Assembly (NCBI GenBank): GCA_934631995.1
Contig: CAKTYF010000013.1
Span: 1-29,887 of the forward strand
Length of the DNA: 29,887 nt
DNA from: an uncultured Eggerthellaceae bacterium
GTDB taxonomy: Bacteria > Actinomycetota > Coriobacteriia > Coriobacteriales > Eggerthellaceae
Reading direction: 5' to 3'
The translations under genes and the position numbers were made by a program. Numbering within the stretch: position 1 is the first letter of the stretch; every line of letters begins with the position of its first letter. The notes under the pieces are model-generated. The model worked only from the letters and a program-made list of their open reading frames with translations, did not search any database and was not told the origin of the DNA. This document shows, in pieces, positions 15,106 through 23,868 of this stretch.

Positions 15106-18069
15106 ATGCTTCGAATTTTCGAAAACATGGCACGAACGAATCCGCGTCAGCTTTGTTTTACGGCGATGGACGCAGTGGGTCACGAGACGCGGTACAGCTA
15201 CCATCGCGCGCGTTTGCACGGTGCCGCTTTGGCGCAATGCCTGCGCTCGGCAGGTGTGGCACGCGGCCATTATGTGGCGGTTGAGCTGCCCAACGGTGAA
15301 GCGTGGCCGTTGCTGCTGCTTGCGGCGGCGTATGGCAACTTTGCCCTGATAGGCATGGATCCGCATTTGACGCCCGCCGAACGCGCGGCGCGTTATGCCG
15401 AAATCGAATCGATTCCCAACACGACCATTTCGTGTTTCATTGATCAGGAAAACATCGAAGACCTTATCCAGCACGCTCGTTTGATCATCGATGGGGAAGC
15501 GCCTGGCATTCAAGCAGGTCTTTCTTCCGATGTCGGCGGTTCCGAAAGCGATTATTTGCGGGGAAAAGTTGCGCGCGCGGGTGTGCGCAGCGGCACGGGA
15601 AGCTCCGATGCCGAAACGGTGCGCGGCTGGTCGTCCAATTCTGGCACGAATCGGCGCAATGGTGCGCGTGCCTCTTTCTCAAGCGGCCCCATCCAGGGAT
15701 CGTATGCGGAAGCGGGACGTCTGGGACGTGATGCAACAAAGCTTCCGCCTTCGCAGTTGCGCCGTTATTCGTCCGATTCGGAAGAAGCGGTGGTGCATTT
15801 TGCCGATCACTCCGCGCATCTTTTCGATAGTGCGAAGCCGGCGGTCGTTCTGTTTACGGCGGGTGTTTCGGGTAAGAGCAAGCCGGTGTGCCTGAGCTGG
15901 AAAAACGTAACGGAAGCGGCAAAATCCCTGAACAGCGTGATGTGCAAGCAAGGGCGCGGCGTTTGGCAGGCCGTGCTTCCGTTTTATCGCATTATGGGCT
16001 TGCAGGTGATTGTGCGCAGCATTTGCAATCGTTCGGCCTTCGCCGTGTACGAGTGCTTCCAGCCCGATACGCTGCTGCGCGATGTTGATCGGCTGGGTGC
16101 GACGCACATCGCGGTTGACGATGCCATGGTAGCCGATCTGCTGATGTGCGAGAACCAGGCGGCGCTGCGGCGGTACAGCTGCTTGCTTTTGGGCGGGTCG
16201 GCGCTTGACCACAGCATTATGTCCGCCTGTACAAAGCGGCGCATTTGCGTGTATGCGGGGTACGGAATCACCGAAACCGCAGGTCATATTGCTATTGGCC
16301 CGATTGGTGACACGTTTGATGGCTCGCTTCGCTTGCTGCCTGGCTACGAAGTGCGTATCGAACAAGCGGCGCCAAGCGGATTTGGGCGCCTGCTGGTGAA
16401 GGGTGCCAGCGTGTGCGACCGATATCTGGGCATGCGCGGATCCATTACGGTGAACGGCTTTTTGCCAACGGGCGACACCGCGAAATGCCACGCCGACCGC
16501 ATTACCGTGCGGGGACGCACCGATACCATGTTTCTGTGCGGCGGGAACAACGTTTTCCCCGATGAAATCAAAGAATTGCTGCTTGCCGAAAAAGGTGTGT
16601 CCGACGCATACGTTTTCGGTGCGCCGCATGCCGCATTGGGTCAATGCCCCGTGGCATTTGTGGAGCGCAACGATCGGGGCCAGCAGGGCAGGCCGTCGAA
16701 CAGGGATTTTGCTGCGCGCCTTCGCCTGAATTTAGCAACGCAGCTATCGACGTACAGCATTCCGCGGCACATTTTTGCGCTGGACTCGTTTCCGCGCACG
16801 AGTGCGGGACGCGTGGACGAAGCACTGCTTGAGCGATGCTGCAGCGAGCGCTTGGAAGTGGCGAAGGTGAAGCTGCATCATGTTGCCGTGCCGCTTGCAA
16901 GCGCGGCGAACATTGGCGGGAAGGTATGCAAGCAGCGTGAGTCGCTTTTAGTCGAGATTGTGGATTACGCGGGGCGTACGGGTATTGGCGAATGTGTGGC
17001 GTTTTCCAGCGATGATTCCGGCTTTGAAACGCTGAAGGATGCCGAGGAGTATCTGGCGAATGTGCTGGCGCCGCACGTTGTTGGCCAGGCGTTTTTGCAT
17101 CCGGGCGAAGTCTTCCCCTGCCTTATGGAATGCCCCGATGCCCAGCGACACGTGCGTTCTGTTGGTGCGCTGGAGCCGGCGTTTTGGGACTTGTACGGCA
17201 AGGTGTCAGGCTTGGCGTTTTGGCAGTTGATTGGCGGCAGGCCGTCCAGCGCCGATGGTTCGCAATGTCGCGTGCGTGCGGCTGCTGTGGTGGGCCTGGT
17301 GGATGCGCACGATACGGTGGAGCAGGTGTGGCGCTGCGTTGAGGCGGGCTATAGCTGCGTGACGCTTGATGTTTGCCCGGGCGTGACGTATCAGCGCGTG
17401 CGTGCTGTGCGGCAGGTTTTCCCGGATTTGATGATAACGCTTGATGCGCATCGCAGTTTTACGGAAGAAACCGCAGATGAGTTGCGTGTTTTGGATGAAT
17501 TCAACATCTCTTGGATTGAAGAGCCGCTTGCGTTTGCGGGGGATGTTTCTGCGGTGGCCTCGCGGTTTATGGGCGGCGCGCGAGCGAATGATCGGCGGTC
17601 TTTAGTGCGTCGTCATTTGGCGCAGCTGTCTCGCTTTCAGCAGACGCTGCATACGCCGATTTGCCTGGACGAGACGGTCCCAACGCTGCAAGAAGCTTAT
17701 CTTGCGTTGGAATATCCCAATCTACGGTATGTGGTTGCACGCGTGGGCGAGTTCGGCGGTGTGCGGCCAACGCTCGATTTTATTCGGCAAGCTCATATCC
17801 GCGGGGTGCATATTTGGGTTGGCGGCATGTTTGACCTGGGTATTTCGCGAAAAGTGCACGCGGCGCTGCAGACGCTTCCCACGGTGGAAGATGCGGGAAA
17901 CACCGGTTCGGTGCTGCGGCAGTTCGTGAGCGACATTGCGAATCCCGCTCACACGGTGGAGCGCGGGCTGGTCACGCTGAACAAGGCTCAGGCGCCCAGC
18001 GGTTTTGGATGTGCCCTTGATCGAGCGGCGCTTGAGCGCTACCTGATACGCAGTATCGTTGTGGAGTAG
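15106..18069 (+). CDS. MenE-MenC-like fusion: acyl-CoA ligase domain plus enolase-superfamily domain, key lysines lost
   Basis: A 987-residue fusion. Residues 1-580 resemble MenE (o-succinylbenzoate-CoA ligase): a degenerate A3 loop TAGVSGKSKP (251-260), YGITE (386-390), TGD (455-457) and GGNNVFPDEI (479-488). A Ser/Gly/Arg-rich insert fills about 135-225. The A10 lysine is replaced: SAGRVD (R569) stands where ligases have GK. Residues 587-987 resemble MenC (o-succinylbenzoate synthase) with metal ligands D780, E805 and D855 intact. However, the catalytic KxK position reads T753-L-D755, and the second lysine is R879 in VVARVGEFGG. The frame is intact, so this is not a plain pseudogene. ATG 15106 is chosen because the longer frame overlaps the upstream gene; GAAAGG lies 12 bases before it. 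Menaquinone synthesis is the family role; activity is doubtful. Confidence 0.85.
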   Translation: MLRIFENMARTNPRQLCFTAMDAVGHETRYSYHRARLHGAALAQCLRSAGVARGHYVAVELPNGEAWPLLLLAAAYGNFALIGMDPHLTPAERAARYAEIESIPNTTISCFIDQENIEDLIQHARLIIDGEAPGIQAGLSSDVGGSESDYLRGKVARAGVRSGTGSSDAETVRGWSSNSGTNRRNGARASFSSGPIQGSYAEAGRLGRDATKLPPSQLRRYSSDSEEAVVHFADHSAHLFDSAKPAVVLFTAGVSGKSKPVCLSWKNVTEAAKSLNSVMCKQGRGVWQAVLPFYRIMGLQVIVRSICNRSAFAVYECFQPDTLLRDVDRLGATHIAVDDAMVADLLMCENQAALRRYSCLLLGGSALDHSIMSACTKRRICVYAGYGITETAGHIAIGPIGDTFDGSLRLLPGYEVRIEQAAPSGFGRLLVKGASVCDRYLGMRGSITVNGFLPTGDTAKCHADRITVRGRTDTMFLCGGNNVFPDEIKELLLAEKGVSDAYVFGAPHAALGQCPVAFVERNDRGQQGRPSNRDFAARLRLNLATQLSTYSIPRHIFALDSFPRTSAGRVDEALLERCCSERLEVAKVKLHHVAVPLASAANIGGKVCKQRESLLVEIVDYAGRTGIGECVAFSSDDSGFETLKDAEEYLANVLAPHVVGQAFLHPGEVFPCLMECPDAQRHVRSVGALEPAFWDLYGKVSGLAFWQLIGGRPSSADGSQCRVRAAAVVGLVDAHDTVEQVWRCVEAGYSCVTLDVCPGVTYQRVRAVRQVFPDLMITLDAHRSFTEETADELRVLDEFNISWIEEPLAFAGDVSAVASRFMGGARANDRRSLVRRHLAQLSRFQQTLHTPICLDETVPTLQEAYLALEYPNLRYVVARVGEFGGVRPTLDFIRQAHIRGVHIWVGGMFDLGISRKVHAALQTLPTVEDAGNTGSVLRQFVSDIANPAHTVERGLVTLNKAQAPSGFGCALDRAALERYLIRSIVVE

Positions 18070-18165
18070 CGATGCCCACCGGGCGGTCGCGCTGCCTGGC
18101 GCGGCGTGCGACGTGCTCCTGCGGGATGGGTGTACCGCTCGGTGCGTACAGCCCGGTGCGGCCTT

Positions 18166-19089
18166 CTACCCGATGGTTCTTTCGCCGAGCGTCGTCTCAA
18201 TACGTCCATGCAGCAACGTTATGTATCGTTTCGCCAGCTCAGAGAGTACTTTTTCATCGTGTGTTATGTAGCCAACGCGCATGATGCATTCCTCTTCAAG
18301 GGGGATTGCCACAATATCCGATGACATTTCGTCGGACAAAACGCCCGTAGACAGCGTGTAACCGTTGCCGAACGTGAGCAGCGTTGTAAGCGTGCCGCGG
18401 TCGGAATACGTGATATTGCGCGTGTGCGGCAGATAGCCGAATGGCTCTTCGGAATAATGGAACGAGTTCGTAAGGCCCTGCTCGAACGAGTAGCGCGGGT
18501 AGTCTTCAAGGTCGGCCAGGGAAACGCTTTCACGCGCTGCCAGCGGATGGTGGCTTCCTACGAACACGTGCGCGCGGGCAACGAACAGCGGCGTAAACGT
18601 CAGATGCGCTTCATCAAATGTGCTGGTCAGAACTTTCTCGTTCGCTTCGGAAAGATACAGAATGCCAATATCGGCTTTGAAGTTGCGCACGTCATCGATA
18701 ATCTCGCCGGTACGCGTTTCGCGCAGCGTGAAGTCGTAGGCGCCGCCTTGATATTCGTTGGTCAGGCTCACGAACGCCTGGACGCAAAACGCGTAATGCT
18801 GGGTGCTAATGGCCAGGCGCGCGCGTTCTTCCGAGCGGGTGGCGTAGCGGTTTTCAAGCAGTTCGGCCTGCTCAATCACTTGGCGCGCGTAACCAAGCAG
18901 CTCGGTGCCATCGTTGGTGAGCTTCAGGCCGCGATTCGAGCGCAAAAAAATCTGAATGCCCAGCTCTTCTTCTAGCTCTTTGATGGAAATGGAAAGCGTT
19001 GATTGGGAAACGAAAAGGCGTGCGGCGGCGGCGTTGAACGAGCCTTGCTGCGCTACGGCCATAAGGTAGCGAAGTTGCTGAAGAGTCAT
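18166..19089 (-). CDS. LysR-family transcriptional regulator
   Basis: A 307-residue LysR-type regulator. The N-terminal winged helix-turn-helix (residues 1-60) contains LRYLMAVAQQGSFNAAAARL and VSQSTLSISIKELEEELG, and the remaining residues form the two-lobed effector-binding domain. The ATG is preceded by AAAGGA at 5 bases. It is divergent from argC with a 309-base region between, and convergent with the MenE-MenC-like gene. LysR proteins often control the divergent neighbour, so the arg operon is a candidate target, but the ARG-box-like sites there suggest ArgR control instead. The effector is not predictable from sequence. Confidence 0.93.
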   Translation of the reverse strand: MTLQQLRYLMAVAQQGSFNAAAARLFVSQSTLSISIKELEEELGIQIFLRSNRGLKLTNDGTELLGYARQVIEQAELLENRYATRSEERARLAISTQHYAFCVQAFVSLTNEYQGGAYDFTLRETRTGEIIDDVRNFKADIGILYLSEANEKVLTSTFDEAHLTFTPLFVARAHVFVGSHHPLAARESVSLADLEDYPRYSFEQGLTNSFHYSEEPFGYLPHTRNITYSDRGTLTTLLTFGNGYTLSTGVLSDEMSSDIVAIPLEEECIMRVGYITHDEKVLSELAKRYITLLHGRIETTLGERTIG

Positions 19090-19275
19090 GCGGTTCCTTT
19101 CGTTTGCGTTCCCGGATACGCGCGGTGGCTGGTGCTTTGCGCTGCATTCACGATGCGGGTTGCGGGTGTTGACCGCAGGTGGGTAATGCGGCCGTTTCTA
19201 CATTGTGTATTCTATTTGATATCAAGCTGGTGAAGAGCTTGGTCATCAACTTTTACAATATCTACGTCTTGCATA

Positions 19276-19319
19276 ACGCTCGCTTACGGAGAAAAGTGAG
19301 CGTATTTTGCATTTTTCTT
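19276..19319 (+). terminator. Terminator-like hairpin in the argC leader
   Basis: ACGCTCGCTT (19276-19285) pairs with AAGTGAGCGT (19294-19303), ten pairs including one G-U, over an 8-base loop. The tail ATTTTGCATTTTTCTT follows. It points towards argC and may be an attenuator or the end of a short upstream transcript. Confidence 0.5.
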
Positions 19320-19336
19320 AAAAATGACTAGACAAA

Positions 19337-19379
19337 GCATTTTATGCAAATAAACTGCATATTACAAACTAATTATGCA
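19337..19379 (+). promoter_or_regulatory. ARG-box-like operator cluster before argC
   Basis: GCAT-TTT-ATGC (19337-19347), TATGCA-N7-TGCATA (19343-19361) and a further TTATGCA (19373-19379) lie directly upstream of the argC start. Repeated TGCAT/ATGCA half-sites in AT-rich DNA resemble actinobacterial ArgR boxes. The assignment is inferred; no ArgR gene is in the window. Confidence 0.45.
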
Positions 19380-19398
19380 ATATTGAATGGATTTTGCT

Positions 19399-20340
19399 AT
19401 GACAAACGTATTTATCGACGGTAGCGCCGGCACCACGGGTTTGCGCATCCACGATCGTCTTGCGCAGCGGTCGGATATCACGTTGCTTTCGCTGCCCGAC
19501 GACCAGCGCAAAGATATTGCCCAGCGCAAAGAAATGCTCAACGCGGCCGATATCGCGTTTCTGTGTCTGCCCGATGCAGCGGCAATCGAAGCGGCGGCGC
19601 TGGTTGAAAACCCCGATACGGTGATTATCGACACATCCACGGCGCACCGCGTTGATCCCGGCTGGACCTATGGCTTCCCTGAAATTTTACCTGATGACCA
19701 GGCTGTTTCATCGGCGAAGCGCATCGCCAATCCAGGATGTCATGCAAGCGGCTTCATCGCTCTTGTTGCGCCTTTGGTGCGTGGCGGCGTTTTAGATCCA
19801 GCGGCGCAGCTGACGTGTTTCTCGCTTACGGGCTATTCCGGTGGTGGAAAGTCTATGATTGCGCAGTACGAATCCGCAGCGGACCAAGACGATTTGCTTG
19901 CAGCCCCGCGCGTTTACGGTTTGAGCCAACAGCACAAGCATCTTCCCGAAATGGTGAAGATGTGCGATTTGGAGCAGGCACCTATTTTCTGCCCGACGGT
20001 TGCCCCGTATTATGCAGGCATGGAGGTATGCGTGCCGGTTTTTGCTTCGCAGGTGACGGGCGGCAAAGCGGCTGTTGAGCAGGCGTATGAGCAGTTCTAT
20101 GCGAGCGACACGCACGGAGTGGTGCATTTTGTGCACGAAGCGGAAGCTGCCGAAGGGGGATTCCTGTCGGCCGCTGCGTTTACGGGACGCGATGACATGC
20201 AGGTAAGCGTGTGCGGCACCGACGAGCGTTTGCTGCTGGTGGCGCGTTTCGACAACTTGGGTAAAGGCTCGTCGGGCGCTGCTATTCAGAACATGAATTT
20301 GGTTTTAGGTGTTGACTCCACGCTTGGCTTGAGCGTGTGA
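19399..20340 (+). CDS. argC: N-acetyl-gamma-glutamyl-phosphate reductase, uncommon form
   Basis: A 313-residue ArgC of the shorter, uncommon type, which reduces N-acetylglutamyl-5-phosphate with NADPH to the semialdehyde in arginine synthesis. The start FIDGSAGTTGLRI (5-17) is the NADP-binding loop, STAHRVDPGWTYGFPE (80-95) is conserved in this form, and C114 in NPGCHASGF is the catalytic cysteine, followed by TGYSGGGKSMI. ATG 19399 is preferred to the in-frame ATG at 19387 because it matches the family N terminus, although the ribosome site is weak (TGGA). It leads an argCJBD cluster and lies behind ARG-box-like sites. Confidence 0.94.
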   Translation: MTNVFIDGSAGTTGLRIHDRLAQRSDITLLSLPDDQRKDIAQRKEMLNAADIAFLCLPDAAAIEAAALVENPDTVIIDTSTAHRVDPGWTYGFPEILPDDQAVSSAKRIANPGCHASGFIALVAPLVRGGVLDPAAQLTCFSLTGYSGGGKSMIAQYESAADQDDLLAAPRVYGLSQQHKHLPEMVKMCDLEQAPIFCPTVAPYYAGMEVCVPVFASQVTGGKAAVEQAYEQFYASDTHGVVHFVHEAEAAEGGFLSAAAFTGRDDMQVSVCGTDERLLLVARFDNLGKGSSGAAIQNMNLVLGVDSTLGLSV

Positions 20341-20445
20341 GCCCGAACCTTCGCTTTGTTTTGACCGCGCGCGGTTGAGTGCGTGGGTAGTGTAAGTGAC
20401 GAGGGTAATCGATCGGAAGTTTCTGCGAAAACGGAAAGGATTGAT

Positions 20446-21663
20446 ATGAAATTTATCGAAGGTGGTGTTTGTGCTCCGGCGGGATTTACCGCAAACGGCG
20501 TGCATTGCGGCTTCCGCATGAATCGCTCCAAGCGCGATTTGTCGCTTATTGCAAGCGAAGTGCGCTGTGCGGCTGCGGCAACGTACACCACGAATAAAGT
20601 GAAAGGTGCGCCGCTCGAAGTGACGCGCGCCCACCTGGTAGATGGCTATGCGCAGGTCATTATTTGCAACAGCGGCAATGCGAATACGTGCAACGCGAAC
20701 GGCGTGGAGATTGCCGAGCAAACAAGCCAGCTTCTTGCCAGCGAAATGGGCATTTCCCCTGATGACGTTGTTGTTGGTTCCACGGGTGTTATCGGGCAAC
20801 CCATGAGCCTTGATCCGTTCAAAGCGGGCATTCCGCAACTCGTATCCGGCTTGAGCGCACAAGGTGCAAGCGCCGCTGCGGAAGGCATCATGACAACCGA
20901 CACGGTGGAGAAAAAAGTCGCCGTCGAGTTCGAACTGGGTGGCGTAACGTGCCGTATGGGCGGCATTTCCAAGGGAAGCGGCATGATTCATCCGAACATG
21001 GCTACCATGCTGGGCTTTATCACGACCGATGCTGCTATTGAGCCGGCGGTTCTTCAGACGGCGCTTTCCGCGGACATCCAGGATAGCTTCAACATGATTA
21101 GCGTTGACGGCGACACGTCCACAAACGATATGGTTGTGGTGCTTGCGAACGGACTGGCGGGTAACACGCCGATTTCAGCAGCGGAAGGTGCCGATTATCA
21201 GGCGTTTACGGAGGCGCTTGCAACGGTGACGCGCACGCTTGCGCGTCGGATGGCGGCCGATGGCGAAGGCGCTTCGAAGCTTATCGAATGCGTGGTGTCG
21301 GGTGCGGCCGACAAGCAGACGGCGCGCGTTGTGGCGAAAAGCGTTATTTGCTCGAGCTTGGTGAAGGCAGCAATTTTCGGAGCAGACGCCAACTGGGGTC
21401 GTGTTTTGTGCGCCATTGGGTATGCTCCCGTTGATGTGGACGTGCATAAAGTGGATGTGCGTTTCCGCAGCACTGGCGGCGAAGTGCTGCTGTGCGAAGG
21501 CGGTGCGGGCGTTCCCTTCTCTGAAGAAGAAGCAAAGAAAGTCCTGGTTGAAAGCGAGATTCAAATTCTTGTTGATTTGAATAGCGGCCAGGAAAGCGCT
21601 ACGGCGTGGGGCTGCGACTTGACGTACGAATATGTGAAGATCAACGGAGATTATCGAACCTAA
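20446..21663 (+). CDS. argJ: Bifunctional ornithine acetyltransferase / N-acetylglutamate synthase
   Basis: A 405-residue ArgJ, which transfers acetyl from N-acetylornithine to glutamate and so recycles the acetyl group; bifunctional forms also start the pathway with acetyl-CoA. The self-cleavage site is SKGSGMIHPNMATMLGF, with T187 as the expected new N-terminal nucleophile of the beta chain. The C terminus WGCDLTYEYVKINGDYRT is typical. ATG 20446 is chosen over the longer frame because GGAAAGGA lies 5 bases upstream and the protein then begins like known ArgJ. A gap of 105 bases separates it from argC. No argA is seen, so the bifunctional form is plausible. Confidence 0.95.
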   Translation: MKFIEGGVCAPAGFTANGVHCGFRMNRSKRDLSLIASEVRCAAAATYTTNKVKGAPLEVTRAHLVDGYAQVIICNSGNANTCNANGVEIAEQTSQLLASEMGISPDDVVVGSTGVIGQPMSLDPFKAGIPQLVSGLSAQGASAAAEGIMTTDTVEKKVAVEFELGGVTCRMGGISKGSGMIHPNMATMLGFITTDAAIEPAVLQTALSADIQDSFNMISVDGDTSTNDMVVVLANGLAGNTPISAAEGADYQAFTEALATVTRTLARRMAADGEGASKLIECVVSGAADKQTARVVAKSVICSSLVKAAIFGADANWGRVLCAIGYAPVDVDVHKVDVRFRSTGGEVLLCEGGAGVPFSEEEAKKVLVESEIQILVDLNSGQESATAWGCDLTYEYVKINGDYRT

Positions 21664-21728
21664 GGTGCAGCGCGCCGAAACCGGAAACCCTTGCCAAGAG
21701 CAGCATTGAAGAAAGAAGAACGAAGAGA

Positions 21729-22589
21729 ATGCAGAATCACTTTTCCAACGAGCAGCGCGCCGAGGTTCTTGCTCAGGCGCTGCCGTACATACGGTTCCAT
21801 GCGGGGCAGATCATCGTTATCAAATACGGTGGCAACGCAATGGTTGACGAGCATTTAAAGCAGCAGGTCATGGAAGACATTGTGCTGCTGTGGCTTGTTG
21901 GCGTACGCGTGGTGCTTGTCCATGGCGGCGGCCCGGAAATCAGCGCATTGACGAAGCGGCTTGGCAAGGAAGTGCAGTTCATTGACGGTCAGCGCGTGAC
22001 CGACGAGGAAACCGTTGATATTGTGCAAATGGTTCTGGCGGGCAAGGTGAATAAGACGCTGGTGGGCATGCTCAGCCAACGCGGCGGCAATGCTATGGGT
22101 CTTTCGGGCTTGGACAGCCGCCTGATTCAGGCGAAGCAGCGTGATCCGAAGCTGGGATTCGTGGGCGACGTGACATCGGTAAACGTCAAGCCGGTTCTCG
22201 ATTTGCTTGATGGCGGGTACATTCCGGTTATTTCGACGCTCGGCTGTGGTCCAAATGGCGAAACGTACAACATCAACGGTGACATTGCTGCCGCAGCTAT
22301 TGCCGGTGCCCTGAACGCGCAGCGTCTTATCATGATGACCGATATCGCGGGCGTTTTGCGCGACAAAGACGATCCTTCGAGCCTCATCACCGAGATGACG
22401 GTCTCGCAGGCATCGGAGCTTAAGGAAAAAGGCATCATTTCGGGCGGCATGATTCCCAAAGTGGCGTGTTGTATTGACGCTATTGAGCGCGGCGTGGAGA
22501 AAGTTGTCATTATGGACGGGCGCATTCCGCATTCCATTTTGATGGAGCTTATGACCGATGAAGGCGCCGGCACGATGGTTACGGCGTAG
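21729..22589 (+). CDS. argB: N-acetylglutamate kinase
   Basis: A 286-residue amino-acid kinase that phosphorylates N-acetylglutamate with ATP. VIKYGGNAM is the N-terminal phosphate-binding segment, VHGGGPEIS the glycine-rich loop and GMIPKV the conserved C-terminal lysine segment. The N-terminal helix (EQRAEVLAQALPYI) before the core is the feature of hexameric, arginine-inhibited kinases, so feedback inhibition by arginine is likely. The ATG at 21729 fits the family start; upstream is a purine-rich stretch (GAAGAAAGAAGAA) rather than a clean ribosome site. The longer in-frame start at 21606 lies inside argJ and is rejected. Confidence 0.95.
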   Translation: MQNHFSNEQRAEVLAQALPYIRFHAGQIIVIKYGGNAMVDEHLKQQVMEDIVLLWLVGVRVVLVHGGGPEISALTKRLGKEVQFIDGQRVTDEETVDIVQMVLAGKVNKTLVGMLSQRGGNAMGLSGLDSRLIQAKQRDPKLGFVGDVTSVNVKPVLDLLDGGYIPVISTLGCGPNGETYNINGDIAAAAIAGALNAQRLIMMTDIAGVLRDKDDPSSLITEMTVSQASELKEKGIISGGMIPKVACCIDAIERGVEKVVIMDGRIPHSILMELMTDEGAGTMVTA

Positions 22590-22698
22590 CGCGCTGTTGG
22601 CAATCCGTCTGTTGGGGTTCGCCGAACATGCGCCGAACGAACAACGTTTTTGCCTGCGATTTTATGAAGCACGACACCTTGAAGAGAAGGAAAAACCA

Positions 22699-23868
22699 GT
22701 GAGCATTACTGATATTGATACCGAATTTGTAGCGGGAACGTATAAGCGGTTTCCCGCTGAGCTCGTGCGTGGCGAAGGCTGCCATGCTTACGATGCGCAG
22801 GGCAAACGCTATGTTGATATGGGCTCGGGTATTGGCGTGAACGCTTTCGGCTACGCCGATAAGCAGTGGCAGCAGGCGGTAATTTCCCAGTTGGAAACGC
22901 TGCAGCACACCTCGAATCTGTATTTCACCGAACCGTGCGCGAAGTTGGCTGAAATGCTGTGCGAACGTACCGGCATGAAGAAAGTCTTTTTCGCCAACTC
23001 CGGCGCAGAATCGAACGAGTGCGCTATTAAAGTTGCACGCAAATGGGCGGCTGATACGAAAGGGCCTGAGTATTCCACTATTGTGACGCTTCAGAATAGC
23101 TTCCATGGTCGCACGCTCACTACGCTTGCGGCTACCGGGCAAGAGCATTATCACGAGTTGTTCCAGCCGTTGGCGCCTGGATTCGTACACGTTCCGGCAA
23201 ACGATGCGCAAGCTTTGCGCTCCTGCTTGGAAACGCATAACGTTGCGGGTGTGCTTATCGAGTGCATTCAAGGCGAAGGGGGCGTGCTGCCGCTTGAGCC
23301 TGAATACGTGCGTGCTGTTGAAGCGCTGTGCCATGAGTTCGATTGCCTGTTCATGGTGGACGAGGTCCAAACGGGTAACGGTCGCACCGGTAAGCTCTAT
23401 GCGTACATGAACTACGATGTGAACCCCGATGTGGTTACTACGGCGAAGGGTCTGGGCGGCGGACTGCCCATTGGCGCATGTCTTATGGGCAGTCGCGTTC
23501 AGAACACGCTGGGATACGGCGATCACGGCTCGACGTTTGGTGGAAATCCTGTTTGCTGCGCTGGTGCGTTGAGTATCCTTTCTCGTATCGACGATGCTCT
23601 TCTTGAGCAGGTGCGCGAGAAAGCAGCTTATTTGCGTGATCGTTTTCAAGGTGCGTGTGGCATCGAGGATGTTTCGGGCTTAGGTTTGATGATGGGCCTG
23701 AAGACAACGCGCCCCGCTGCTCAAGTGGTCTCGGATTGCCGCGAGCAGGGAGTTTTGTGTTTGACCGCCAAGGATAAAGTTCGTCTTTTGCCTCCTTTGA
23801 ACATTTCGTTTGAAGATTTGGCTGAAGCGGCTGATGTCATTCTTGCTGCTGCGGCACGTCCTTGTTAG
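22699..23868 (+). CDS. argD: Acetylornithine aminotransferase
   Basis: A 389-residue class-III PLP aminotransferase converting N-acetylglutamate semialdehyde to N-acetylornithine with glutamate as donor; many also act on succinyl-diaminopimelate. NSGAESNECAIK (100-111) binds the cofactor phosphate, D221 in MVDEVQTGNGRTGK pairs with the PLP ring nitrogen, and K250 in TTAKGLGGGLPIGA is the Schiff-base lysine. It starts with GTG at 22699 behind AGAAGGA. It ends the argCJBD cluster. argF, argG and argH are not in the window. Its last 32 bases overlap the convergent TIGR03915-type gene. Confidence 0.95.
   Translation: MSITDIDTEFVAGTYKRFPAELVRGEGCHAYDAQGKRYVDMGSGIGVNAFGYADKQWQQAVISQLETLQHTSNLYFTEPCAKLAEMLCERTGMKKVFFANSGAESNECAIKVARKWAADTKGPEYSTIVTLQNSFHGRTLTTLAATGQEHYHELFQPLAPGFVHVPANDAQALRSCLETHNVAGVLIECIQGEGGVLPLEPEYVRAVEALCHEFDCLFMVDEVQTGNGRTGKLYAYMNYDVNPDVVTTAKGLGGGLPIGACLMGSRVQNTLGYGDHGSTFGGNPVCCAGALSILSRIDDALLEQVREKAAYLRDRFQGACGIEDVSGLGLMMGLKTTRPAAQVVSDCREQGVLCLTAKDKVRLLPPLNISFEDLAEAADVILAAAARPC

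Larger units (their letters stand above)
19090..19398. other. Divergent lysR-argC control region
   Basis: 309 bases without a gene. The half near argC (19260-19390) is markedly AT-rich. It holds a hairpin with T-rich tail (19276-19319) and several TGCAT/ATGCA half-sites (19337-19379). No T-box or riboswitch consensus was recognised. Confidence 0.6.

Noticed and set aside
19090..19398. A T-box or riboswitch before argC
   Set aside because: No T-box consensus or known riboswitch core was seen; only a hairpin and dyads are supported.
22579..23649. A 356-codon minus-strand frame opposite argD
   Set aside because: Antisense shadow; the argD frame has all PLP-enzyme motifs.
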